Below, piece by piece: positions 7,798 through 15,173 of a DNA stretch of 45,088 nucleotides (its first letter is position 1; the number at the start of each line of letters is the position of its first letter). A program made the translations under genes and the position numbers. The stretch lies in assembly GCA_009694375.1 (NCBI GenBank), contig SHVB01000019.1, positions 1 to 45,088 of the forward strand, in the 5' to 3' direction. The notes below the pieces were generated by a model. That model saw nothing but the letters and a program-made list of their open reading frames with translations. It made no database searches and was not told the origin of the DNA. This DNA comes from Acidimicrobiia bacterium (GTDB lineage: Bacteria > Actinomycetota > Acidimicrobiia > Acidimicrobiales > VFJN01).

Positions 7798-7818
7798 TAC
7801 GGTACTGAACACTGTAAA
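7798..7818. promoter_or_regulatory. Divergent promoter with putative operator, site 4 of 4
   Basis: TACGGT at 7798-7803 is a possible plus-strand -10 box, and two bases later the 13-mer TGAACACTGTAAA (7806-7818) matches sites 1-3. It lies 28 bp before the GTG at 7847 and about 47 bp before the Rieske start at 7751. Bound protein could control both operons. On the minus strand, TACCGT or TAGCAA next to it may be the Rieske -10. Confidence 0.5.
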
Positions 7819-7846
7819 CTGTGCACGAGCAAAGGGGGCTCCGGCG

Positions 7847-9193
7847 GTGATTCCAAGCAACCCATCCGGGGTGCTGATCTCCGGTGGTTCGGTGATTTCC
7901 GGCCGGGGTGACGCGCGGCAGGCCGACACGGACGTGTTCATCAGCGGCGATGTGATCGTGGCGGTGGGGGAGCCGGCCCGGGAGTTGGCCCGCGTCGCCG
8001 GCCCGGGGGTGGAGCAGGTGGATGCCACCGGGCTCACCGTCATGCCCGGCCTCATCGACGCTCATTGCCACATCAGCTTCGGCGAACCGGCCAGTAACGA
8101 CGAATTGTTCTTCCATCGCGATCAGTCCACCGCCGCCATGCTGGCGGCGTTCAACGTGCGGAAGTTGTTGCTCGCCGGTGTCACCGGCTTCCTCGATGCC
8201 GACTGCCTCTGGAACATCGGACCGGCGTTACGCGACAGCATCGAGGCCGGGATTGTTCCGGGCCCGAGAATGACCTCGGGGATGAACGCGCTCCTCACTA
8301 CCGCCGGAGGCACGGCGGGCCGCCTGATTCCCGATACGGGCACCGCCGCCTACGCCCACGTGATGGGCAACCGCGACGAGATGGTGCGGACCACGCGGCA
8401 GCAGATCAAGTACGGAGCCGACTGGGTCAAGATCCACGTCACCGGGTCGCTCCCCAATCGCCAGGGCGAACTCACCGTGTGGAGCTTGGACGAACTCCGA
8501 GCCGTCACCGATACCGCCCACGCCCTCGACACGCCCACGATCGCCCACTGCCGCAACGCCCACGCCACCCGGTTGGCCGCCGAAGCGGGCGTGGACATGA
8601 TCCTGCACGCCAGTTTCATCGACGAGCCCGCCCTGGCCGCCGTGGTGGAAGCAGGCTGTGCCATTGTCCCCACCTTCACCTTTCTGGCCAACCTGGCCGA
8701 CCACGGCGCCAAGGTGGGCGCGCTCAGCACCCAGGTGGAGTTGTTCCGAGGTGAGATCGATGCCACCGCGACGATGTTGCGCACCGCCCACGACGCCGGC
8801 GTGCCAATCCTCTCGGGATCCGAGAGCGGCTTCGCCCTCACGCCCTACGGCCACTGGCACGCCCGCGAGATGGAGGTGCTGGTGGAGGCGATGGGACTCA
8901 GCGCGCTCGAGGCCATTCGCTGTGCCACCTATAACGGGGCACGGGCCCTGCGCATGGATGAGGGCACCATCGGGGTGGTGGAGGTGGGCGCGGCAGCCGA
9001 TCTCCTCGTCGTGCACGGCGACCCATCTCGAGATGTGACGGTGCTCGGCGACCGATCCAACCTGCGTCACGTGTTCTCGCGGGGTCGGGCCGTAGATCTC
9101 GCCGGCCCCTGGCCCGAGCGTGACCCACTCCCCGGCGAGAAGGTGGGCCAGTGGGCTGCTGATCTACTCACCTGGGAACGGGCCCACCGATGA
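7847..9193 (+). CDS. Metal-dependent amidohydrolase (imidazolonepropionase/prolidase-like)
   Basis: A 448-residue amidohydrolase-superfamily TIM barrel with flanking beta-sandwich. Metal-site residues include H73-C-H75 in DAHCHI, a candidate bridging Lys195 in DWVKIHV, H234 in IAHCR and H254 in LHASF. In the strand-8 position, where relatives have Asp in GTDSG, this protein has GSESG (Glu326), an unusual replacement. The C-terminal GTIGVVEVGAAADLLVVHGDP is typical. Such enzymes hydrolyse amide, lactam or ester-like bonds of small cyclic or peptide substrates. The GTG at 7847 is chosen because of AAAGGGGG eight bases upstream; reading further back crosses the promoter. Its stop overlaps the SDR start by ATGA. 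First gene of a plus-strand operon. Confidence 0.88.
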   Translation: MIPSNPSGVLISGGSVISGRGDARQADTDVFISGDVIVAVGEPARELARVAGPGVEQVDATGLTVMPGLIDAHCHISFGEPASNDELFFHRDQSTAAMLAAFNVRKLLLAGVTGFLDADCLWNIGPALRDSIEAGIVPGPRMTSGMNALLTTAGGTAGRLIPDTGTAAYAHVMGNRDEMVRTTRQQIKYGADWVKIHVTGSLPNRQGELTVWSLDELRAVTDTAHALDTPTIAHCRNAHATRLAAEAGVDMILHASFIDEPALAAVVEAGCAIVPTFTFLANLADHGAKVGALSTQVELFRGEIDATATMLRTAHDAGVPILSGSESGFALTPYGHWHAREMEVLVEAMGLSALEAIRCATYNGARALRMDEGTIGVVEVGAAADLLVVHGDPSRDVTVLGDRSNLRHVFSRGRAVDLAGPWPERDPLPGEKVGQWAADLLTWERAHR

Positions 9194-9990
9194 GCCTCAC
9201 CGTGGTGGTCACCGGCGCGGGTCATGGCTTGGGCGCGGCCATTGCGGCCGCCGCCGCCGCCGTGGGCTGGCGCGTGGGGGTGCTCGACCGTGACGGGGAG
9301 GCCGCCGCCCGCACCGTCGCCGCCATCGGCGACCACGCCGTGGCCCTAACCGCCGACATAACCGTGGAAGCCGACATGGACCGGGCCCTCGATCTCTTTG
9401 CCGATGCCACCGGCCAAGCGGCCCCCGACGGGTTGGTGGCCAACGCCGGCATCGTGCGGTTCGGACCCCTCGCCACGGTGTCGGTGGAGGATTGGCGGGC
9501 CGTGGTGGACGTGAACCTGACCGGGACGTTCATTGCCGCCCGTGGGGTGGCCCGGCGCATGCGGGCGGCGGGGACCGCCGGGTCGCTGGTGACGGTCACC
9601 TCCATGAACGGGGTGGCGCCGGGACCCAACGCCGGCGCCTACGGCGCCACCAAAGCCGGGGTGGCGCTGCTCACCCAGCAGATGGCCATCGAGTGGGGTC
9701 CCGATCGGATCCGCTGCAACGCCGTGGCCCCCGGGCTCATCGATGCCGGCATGTCCGAGCCGGTCTACGCCGATGCCGAGATTCGGGAACTCCGAGCCGC
9801 CCGCGTGCCCTTGGGCCGATTGGGTACGGCGCAGGACGTGGCCCAGGCCGTGTTGTTTCTGCTCTCCGAGGAGGCCGGCTACATCAACGGGATCGAACTG
9901 CTCGTGGATGGGGGGGTCACTTCCACGGTGATGAGCACCCTGCCCCGACCGGCGTCGGTCGACACGGTCGGACCTGCGGGGGGCTCCTAA
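9190..9990 (+). CDS. Classical SDR oxidoreductase
   Basis: A 266-residue classical short-chain dehydrogenase. It has TGAGHGLG for dinucleotide binding (8-15), an Asp at the end of strand 2 in VLDRDG that favours NAD(H), NAG in strand 4, the catalytic TSMNGVAPG...AYGATKAG (Ser, Tyr, Lys) and the C-terminal LLVDGG. It most likely oxidises a secondary alcohol or reduces a ketone. The ATG at 9190 overlaps the amidohydrolase stop by ATGA and the next gene starts three bases after its stop, so all are probably translated from one message. It has a longer tail after DGG (about 25 residues, Pro/Gly-rich) than usual. Substrate unknown. Confidence 0.93.
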   Translation: MSLTVVVTGAGHGLGAAIAAAAAAVGWRVGVLDRDGEAAARTVAAIGDHAVALTADITVEADMDRALDLFADATGQAAPDGLVANAGIVRFGPLATVSVEDWRAVVDVNLTGTFIAARGVARRMRAAGTAGSLVTVTSMNGVAPGPNAGAYGATKAGVALLTQQMAIEWGPDRIRCNAVAPGLIDAGMSEPVYADAEIRELRAARVPLGRLGTAQDVAQAVLFLLSEEAGYINGIELLVDGGVTSTVMSTLPRPASVDTVGPAGGS

Positions 9991-9993
9991 GCG

Positions 9994-10734
9994 ATGATGG
10001 CCCGTAACCTGATGATCTCTGGTGGTCCCCTCCACGATTTCGCCGCCACCACCGCAGTGCTGGCCGAGGTGCTAGCCGAGGAGGGCGTGCAGTCCACCGT
10101 GTTCGACGACCCGCACGCCGGTCTGCTGGCCCTGGCGGACGGCGCTGGCACCTGGGACCTCGTCACCGTGAACGCGCTGCGATGGCAGATGGGATCCGCC
10201 CGCCACGCGCCGCTGCGAGACCGCTGGGCGTTCACCCTGAGCGACGGCGAAGCGGAGATCATCGACGGCTACGTGCGCGGCGGGGGCAGCCTGCTGGCGT
10301 GTCATGGCGCATCCATCTGCTTCGACGGCGATCCGCGGTGGGCGGCGTGCATCGGGGCCACGTGGAACTGGGACCGGTCGTCGCACCCTCCTCAGGGGTT
10401 GGCGGTTATCTCGTCCACCGGGATGGGTCGGAGTCATCCCATCACCGCCGGCATCGCCGAGTTCACCACGGTCGATGAGATCTACGGCTTCCTCGACTAC
10501 GACACCGGGTTGGAGCCGTTGCTCACCAGCGCCCATGGGGGCCAAGATCATCCGGTGCTCTGGGCCCGCTTGGTGGGACGCGGGCGGGTGGTGACCGACG
10601 TGCTTGGGCACGACGCGGCGGCGATGACCCATCCGATGCACCGATTGATTCTGCGGCGAGCCGCCCGGTGGCTGATGTCGGTCGATGCGCCCACCGACAG
10701 GTGGCCACAACCGGCGGGTGACCCCACCCCATGA
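9994..10734 (+). CDS. ThuA-like domain protein
   Basis: A 246-residue protein of the ThuA-like, glutamine-amidotransferase-like fold. Seen motifs are MISGGPLHDF at the start, GGGSLLACHGAS (about 90-101), GRSHPITAGIAEF followed by TVDEIYGF, and a closing GRGRVVTDVLGHD. These are typical of ThuA, linked to trehalose and other disaccharide use, but the molecular activity of the family is poorly known. The start at 9994 is three bases after the SDR stop, and the stop overlaps the P450 start by ATGA. Its place between an SDR and a P450 hints at a role in the same catabolic route, possibly on glycosylated substrates; this is inference. Confidence 0.82.
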   Translation: MMARNLMISGGPLHDFAATTAVLAEVLAEEGVQSTVFDDPHAGLLALADGAGTWDLVTVNALRWQMGSARHAPLRDRWAFTLSDGEAEIIDGYVRGGGSLLACHGASICFDGDPRWAACIGATWNWDRSSHPPQGLAVISSTGMGRSHPITAGIAEFTTVDEIYGFLDYDTGLEPLLTSAHGGQDHPVLWARLVGRGRVVTDVLGHDAAAMTHPMHRLILRRAARWLMSVDAPTDRWPQPAGDPTP

Positions 10735-11942
10735 CCGACCGTCTCGAGATCACCGTCTCCAGTTACCACCAGGCCCGGGAAGCGTTCCGTCAGAAGGGGT
10801 TGCGCCAGGCCCTCTACGACGAGGGTGAGGTGGTGATGTCCGATGTGCTCGTGAACCTGCATGGCGCCGATCACCAGGCCCGTCGCCGCCTCGAGAACCG
10901 CCTGTTTCGCAAGGACACCCACCGCCTCTACGAGCGCGAGTTCTTCCCGCCGGTGGTGGCGGCCACGCTCGCTCCCCACGCGGCCAACGGCCACGCCGAG
11001 TTGGTGACCCTGAGCCACGAGCTGATGATGAACCTCGCCGCCTTCACGGCCGGGGTGGATCGTCCGCACGGCACTCGTGAGGAGACCATGCGCCTCTACG
11101 ACTATCTGATGCTCTTCATCCAGGGGGCCACCCTCGCTCATTACACCGGCGACCGCGCCGCCAAGCGGGAAGAAGTAGCCCAGGCCCTGGCGGCGTTCGA
11201 ATCCGAGTTTCTGCGGCCGTCGATTCAGCGACGCCGGGGGCTGCTCGCCGCCGTGGAGGACGGATCGGGGGAGGAAGCGGACCTCCCGCGCGATGTGCTC
11301 ACGACCCTGTTACGCAACGACGCCGAACTGCACCTGCCCTCGGAGGTGATCCTGCGAGAAACCTGCTTTTTCCTCCTGGCCGGCGCCCACACGAGTGCCA
11401 CCGCCTTCGTGCGCACCCTCCACAACGTGTATGCCATGGGCGAGGAGCACCCGGAGGACTTCGAGCAGGCCTGCACGGACCTGGCGTTTCTTCAGCGATG
11501 TGTGCACGAGACGGTGCGCTTGCAACCGTCGAGCCCGATCGCCATGCGGTACGCGCTGGACGAGGCCGACCTGCTCGGCGAAGTGCACATCCCCGCCGGG
11601 GCCTTTGTGATCATCGACCTGATGGCGGCTAACCGTGATCCGTCCGTCTTTGGTGAGGGCGCCCATGACTTCGACCCCCATCGCCTCCTGGAACCGGGCG
11701 TGGCCCCGTGGGGATTGAGCTTCGGTCTCGGCATGCACGCCTGCATCGGTCAGGACCTGGCGGCGGGCATCGACCCGATGGGCCATCCCGTGGGCGATGA
11801 CCACCTCTACGGGCTCGTCCCGGTGGCGATCCGGGCGCTGCTCGATGCCGGAGGGCGGCCCGACCCGGCTGATCCGCCCACGATGGATCCCGACAACAGC
11901 CGGGGCTACTGGGGCCGCTACCCGGTGGTGTTTCCGGCGTGA
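10731..11942 (+). CDS. Cytochrome P450
   Basis: A 403-residue soluble bacterial P450. The I-helix oxygen-binding motif AGAHT is at 217-221, ExxR is E260-TV-R263, and the haem loop FGLGMHACIG holds the axial ligand Cys338. It binds haem, uses O2 and two electrons, and hydroxylates or epoxidises a hydrophobic substrate. No membrane anchor is present. The ATG at 10731 overlaps the ThuA stop by ATGA; the stop overlaps the next gene by GTGA. The likely electron donor is the ferredoxin at 16515; no ferredoxin reductase lies in the window. CYP family not assignable by eye. Confidence 0.95.
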   Translation: MTDRLEITVSSYHQAREAFRQKGLRQALYDEGEVVMSDVLVNLHGADHQARRRLENRLFRKDTHRLYEREFFPPVVAATLAPHAANGHAELVTLSHELMMNLAAFTAGVDRPHGTREETMRLYDYLMLFIQGATLAHYTGDRAAKREEVAQALAAFESEFLRPSIQRRRGLLAAVEDGSGEEADLPRDVLTTLLRNDAELHLPSEVILRETCFFLLAGAHTSATAFVRTLHNVYAMGEEHPEDFEQACTDLAFLQRCVHETVRLQPSSPIAMRYALDEADLLGEVHIPAGAFVIIDLMAANRDPSVFGEGAHDFDPHRLLEPGVAPWGLSFGLGMHACIGQDLAAGIDPMGHPVGDDHLYGLVPVAIRALLDAGGRPDPADPPTMDPDNSRGYWGRYPVVFPA

Positions 11943-12958
11943 TCGACCTGCACGCCCATGTGGTGTTGGAACAGACCCTCGGCGCAGCCGGTCGCTACGG
12001 TCCGGACCTCGACGAGGGCGACGCCGCCGTCGCTCGCCTGCCCTGCTACCGCGTGGGCGACTACCAACTGCTTGGGGTGCGTTACCGAGACAGCGCCTTC
12101 ATGGACGTAGATCGGCGCCTTGAACAGATGGACGAGCGCGGCATCGACCTACAGGTCCTTTCCCCCAATCCGCTCACCTTCTTCCACCACATCGACTCGA
12201 CCACCGCGATTGCCTTCAGTCGTTGTCAAAACGATGGCCTGGCCGCCATCGTGGGCCGCCATCGTGGGCGGCTGGCCGGTCTGGCCCAGTTGCCGATGCA
12301 GGACCCCGCCCACGCGGTGGCGGAGTTGCATCGGGCGGTGTCCGAATTGGGGCTGCTCGGCGCCTACATCGGCACCGATCTCGGTCGACCGCTCGACGAC
12401 CCGGCCTTCGACGTGGTCTACCGGGCCTGCATCGACCTCGATGTTCCCCTGTTCATCCATCCCGCGCCCGGCGGCATCGATGCCCCCCGGCGAGACGACC
12501 GGATGGCTCGCTTCGACGCCGACCTGTGGCTCGGCTTCGCCCACGAGGAAGCCCTGGCGGTGGCCACCCTGGTGCTCGGCGGGGTGTTGGCTCGCCACGA
12601 GGAACTCGACGTGTGTGTGTCGCACGGGGGCGGGTCCACTACCTGGCTAGCCGAGCGAATGCGCCATGCCGCCACTACCCGACCCTGGGCCGACGCCGCC
12701 CTACGCGCCGAGGGTGTGGTCGATGCCCTGGTGGGCCGCCTGTGGTGGGACGCCCACGTAGGAGGTCCCCGGGCGTTGGCCATGCTAGTGGCGGCGGCGG
12801 GGACGGATCGATTAGTGGGGGGAACCAATTTCGCCGGCTGGGACGAGACCGCCGATCCCAGTTATGGCGATGCCAGCCTGGCGGCCACGCTCGATGCCAA
12901 CGCCCTTCGATTGCTGCGGCTCCCGCCCGGGGTTCCGGCCCCTCGCCCCCCCACCTAG
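11939..12958 (+). CDS. ACMSD-like amidohydrolase (Amidohydro_2)
   Basis: A 339-residue amidohydrolase of the ACMSD group (2-amino-3-carboxymuconate-6-semialdehyde decarboxylase and relatives), which decarboxylate or hydrolyse ring-derived acids. Metal ligands: H5-A-H7 at the N terminus, His in LFIHPAP and His in VSHGGG. The usual strand-8 Asp position reads GGTNFAGWDE, with Asn as in many Amidohydro_2 proteins. The internal LAQLPMQDPAHAVAELHRA is characteristic. The GTG start at 11939 overlaps the P450 stop by GTGA. Position right after the P450 suggests that it acts on a product of oxidation, but the reaction cannot be named. Confidence 0.87.
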   Translation: MIDLHAHVVLEQTLGAAGRYGPDLDEGDAAVARLPCYRVGDYQLLGVRYRDSAFMDVDRRLEQMDERGIDLQVLSPNPLTFFHHIDSTTAIAFSRCQNDGLAAIVGRHRGRLAGLAQLPMQDPAHAVAELHRAVSELGLLGAYIGTDLGRPLDDPAFDVVYRACIDLDVPLFIHPAPGGIDAPRRDDRMARFDADLWLGFAHEEALAVATLVLGGVLARHEELDVCVSHGGGSTTWLAERMRHAATTRPWADAALRAEGVVDALVGRLWWDAHVGGPRALAMLVAAAGTDRLVGGTNFAGWDETADPSYGDASLAATLDANALRLLRLPPGVPAPRPPT

Positions 12959-12970
12959 CCGCGCCGCCGC

Positions 12971-13753
12971 ATGATCGTCCTTCTCGGCACCACCCTGGCC
13001 GCCACCCTCAGCTGCATGCTGGCGCTGTGGGCCCTCAGCATCCGGCGCCGTGATCCGAGTTTCGTCGATGCCTGGTGGCCGCTCGGGTTTGTGCTGGTGG
13101 CCTGGATCTCCCTGCTGATGAGCCACGGCGATCCCACTCGTCAGGCCCTCCTGGTGGGCATCACCACTCTCTGGGGCTTGCGTCTCAGCGGCTACCTCTT
13201 TTGGCGGTGGCGGCGCAACGGACCGGACCCGCGCTACGCCAGCATGCTCCGTCATTCCTCGGGCAACCCCCACCTCTTCACGTTGCGCAACGTGTTCCTC
13301 TTGCAAGGGGCACTTCTTTGGATCGTCTCCCTGCCCTTGCAGTTGGGTCAGTGGTATCCCAACCCGCCGGGATTGCTGTTCCCGGGGATGGTCGGGGTGG
13401 TGCTGTGTGTGGTGGGGGGCGCTTTCGAGATCATCGGTGACGCGCAGTTGGTGCGTTTCAAAGCCCAACCAGCCAACGCCGGTCGGGTGATGGACCAGGG
13501 GCTCTGGCGCTATACCCGTCACCCGAACTACTTCGGGGACGCTTTGCTCTGGTGGGGCCTCACGCTCATCGCGGTGGTGAACCCCGTCACCGCCATCGCC
13601 ATTGCGAGCCCGTGTGTGATGACGTTCCTGCTGGCCCGCTGGAGTGGGGTGGGGCCGCTGGAACGCCGCCTCACCCGCCACAAACCCGACTACGCCCACT
13701 ACGTGGCCCGCACCAGTGGCTTCATTCCGCGGCCTCCTCGGGGTGGGGGATGA
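12971..13753 (+). CDS. DUF1295 / steroid 5-alpha-reductase-like membrane protein
   Basis: A 260-residue integral membrane protein with about six hydrophobic segments. The C-terminal signature GLWRYTRHPNYFGDALLWWG (about 176-195) defines the DUF1295 family, related to steroid 5-alpha reductases and isoprenylcysteine methyltransferases that bind NADPH or SAM through this region. A likely role is reduction of an enone or alkene in a lipid or terpenoid, but DUF1295 proteins are largely uncharacterised. The ATG at 12971 comes 12 bases after the preceding stop, so it is probably the last gene of the operon that begins at 7847. It converges with the amidohydrolase ending at 13761. Confidence 0.88.
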   Translation: MIVLLGTTLAATLSCMLALWALSIRRRDPSFVDAWWPLGFVLVAWISLLMSHGDPTRQALLVGITTLWGLRLSGYLFWRWRRNGPDPRYASMLRHSSGNPHLFTLRNVFLLQGALLWIVSLPLQLGQWYPNPPGLLFPGMVGVVLCVVGGAFEIIGDAQLVRFKAQPANAGRVMDQGLWRYTRHPNYFGDALLWWGLTLIAVVNPVTAIAIASPCVMTFLLARWSGVGPLERRLTRHKPDYAHYVARTSGFIPRPPRGGG

Positions 13754-13760
13754 TGAGCCG

Positions 13761-15173
13761 TTACGACGCCTCGTAGACCACCTGCCCGGCGCACACGGTG
13801 GCGGCGACATTCTCGGCGGTGAGTTGAGCCAAGGCGGTCGCGAGCGGCACGCGCAGGAGGCACAGATCGGCGGGGTGTCCCACCCCCACGGTCCGCACGG
13901 CCCCGCCGGGGTGATCGGACGCGCCGAGGAACAGGCCAAGAGCCGCCCGAGCGCTGATTCGCTCGGCCGGGCCGAGGGCCACCTCCTGGCGGGTGCGGCG
14001 ATTGACCGCGGCGCGCATGGCCCGCCACGGATCGGCGTGGGTATAGGGGGCATCGGTGCTCCCGCCCACGGCCACTCCGGCGGCGAGGAGTGACGCGCAA
14101 CGGTAGAGGTGGTCCTGATCATCGGCGTCTACCTCGCGTTGGTAATCGTCGCCGCGTTCGGCGATGAAGCCGGGCTGGGTGACCACGGTGATGCCGTGCC
14201 GGGCCAGATGAGCGACCTGCTCGGGCGCCAGGACCGAGCCGTGTTCCATCCGATCACCGTGGTGACTACCCGCCTCGTCCCAGGCGGCGAGGGCCAACAC
14301 CGCCGCCGGGCGGGTGACGCAATGGATGGCCACGGGCCGACCGGCGGCGTGGGCGAGCGTGATATCGGAGGCCAGGGTCACGAGGGCGGGGTAGGCGCTG
14401 TCGTCGATAATGAGTTTGACCGGTCCGCGCCCGAGGCCCTCGGGCAGATCCACGCCGAGGAGGTCGATGCCCCCGGTGACGGTGACCCGTTGGGGTAGTG
14501 CGCCGGTGCGCACCGCCTCGGCCAAGGCCGCCAGTTCGTGTCGGTGACGGTAGGGCGTGGCATCGGTGACGCCGATGACGCCATAGGTGGCGAGGCGGGC
14601 GCCGAGCGGTGCCAACTCCGGCGGGTCGGCCTCGATCAGCCCCGCGAGCAGGTCGTCGGCGCGATGCACTCGCCCGGTGGGCACCCCGTCGGGGTCTCGC
14701 TCAATGCCCGGATGAGCGTGCTCGGCCAGGGCTAGGCGTTCTAGGGCGAGGCTGTTGAGTGTCCAGCGGGCCCCGCTGCGGTGCTGCAGGCGCACCGGTC
14801 GGGGCGGGCTCAGGGCATCGAGGGCGTGGCGGTCGAGATCGCCCGCCACCGCTTCGTGGTACCCCACCGCCCGGAGCCAGACCCCCGGGGCGAGGCGACC
14901 ATCGGCCTCGTGCAGCACCCGGGCGAGGCTCGCCCGATCCTCGACTTCGGGAGGGCCCGCCGCTACCGACTCCGCCGCCGCCGCCGTGGCGAGGAGATGC
15001 AGATGGTGGTCGTGCAACCCCGGCAGCAGCGCACCGCCTCCGCCGTGGATCACCGTGTCCGCCGTCGAGGGCCGAAGGCCCGGCCCGATCGCCGCCACCA
15101 CGCCGTGATGGAGGCGCACATCCACCGCGGTGCCGTTCACCTCGACGTCGCGCAACAGGACCGGCGGGTTCAT
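13761..15173 (-). CDS. YtcJ-like amidohydrolase (Amidohydro_3)
   Basis: A 470-residue amidohydrolase of the YtcJ/Amidohydro_3 type. It has H57-L-H59 in PGLHDHHLHL, His in AIHCVTR, His in MEHGSVL and the strand-8 Asp in GGSTDAPY, followed by a typical C-terminal PADLCLL. Family members hydrolyse N-acyl amino acids, formamides or related C-N bonds; many are unassigned. The ATG at 15173 overlaps the stop of the CoA transferase by ATGA, so the two form a minus-strand operon. It is the third amidohydrolase in 8 kb, and each belongs to a different subfamily. Confidence 0.88.
   Translation of the reverse strand: MNPPVLLRDVEVNGTAVDVRLHHGVVAAIGPGLRPSTADTVIHGGGGALLPGLHDHHLHLLATAAAAESVAAGPPEVEDRASLARVLHEADGRLAPGVWLRAVGYHEAVAGDLDRHALDALSPPRPVRLQHRSGARWTLNSLALERLALAEHAHPGIERDPDGVPTGRVHRADDLLAGLIEADPPELAPLGARLATYGVIGVTDATPYRHRHELAALAEAVRTGALPQRVTVTGGIDLLGVDLPEGLGRGPVKLIIDDSAYPALVTLASDITLAHAAGRPVAIHCVTRPAAVLALAAWDEAGSHHGDRMEHGSVLAPEQVAHLARHGITVVTQPGFIAERGDDYQREVDADDQDHLYRCASLLAAGVAVGGSTDAPYTHADPWRAMRAAVNRRTRQEVALGPAERISARAALGLFLGASDHPGGAVRTVGVGHPADLCLLRVPLATALAQLTAENVAATVCAGQVVYEAS

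Noticed and set aside
12241-12266. Perfect tandem copy of a 13-mer (GGCCGCCATCGTG)
   Set aside because: It lies inside the ACMSD-like gene where the encoded AAIVGRHRGRLAGLAQLP is normal for the family; a chance repeat from codon use.
11939-12958. Asn in place of the strand-8 Asp (GGTNFAGWD)
   Set aside because: Asn at this position is common in Amidohydro_2 proteins, and the gene at 43676 has it too (ASNFPVD), so it is not a defect.
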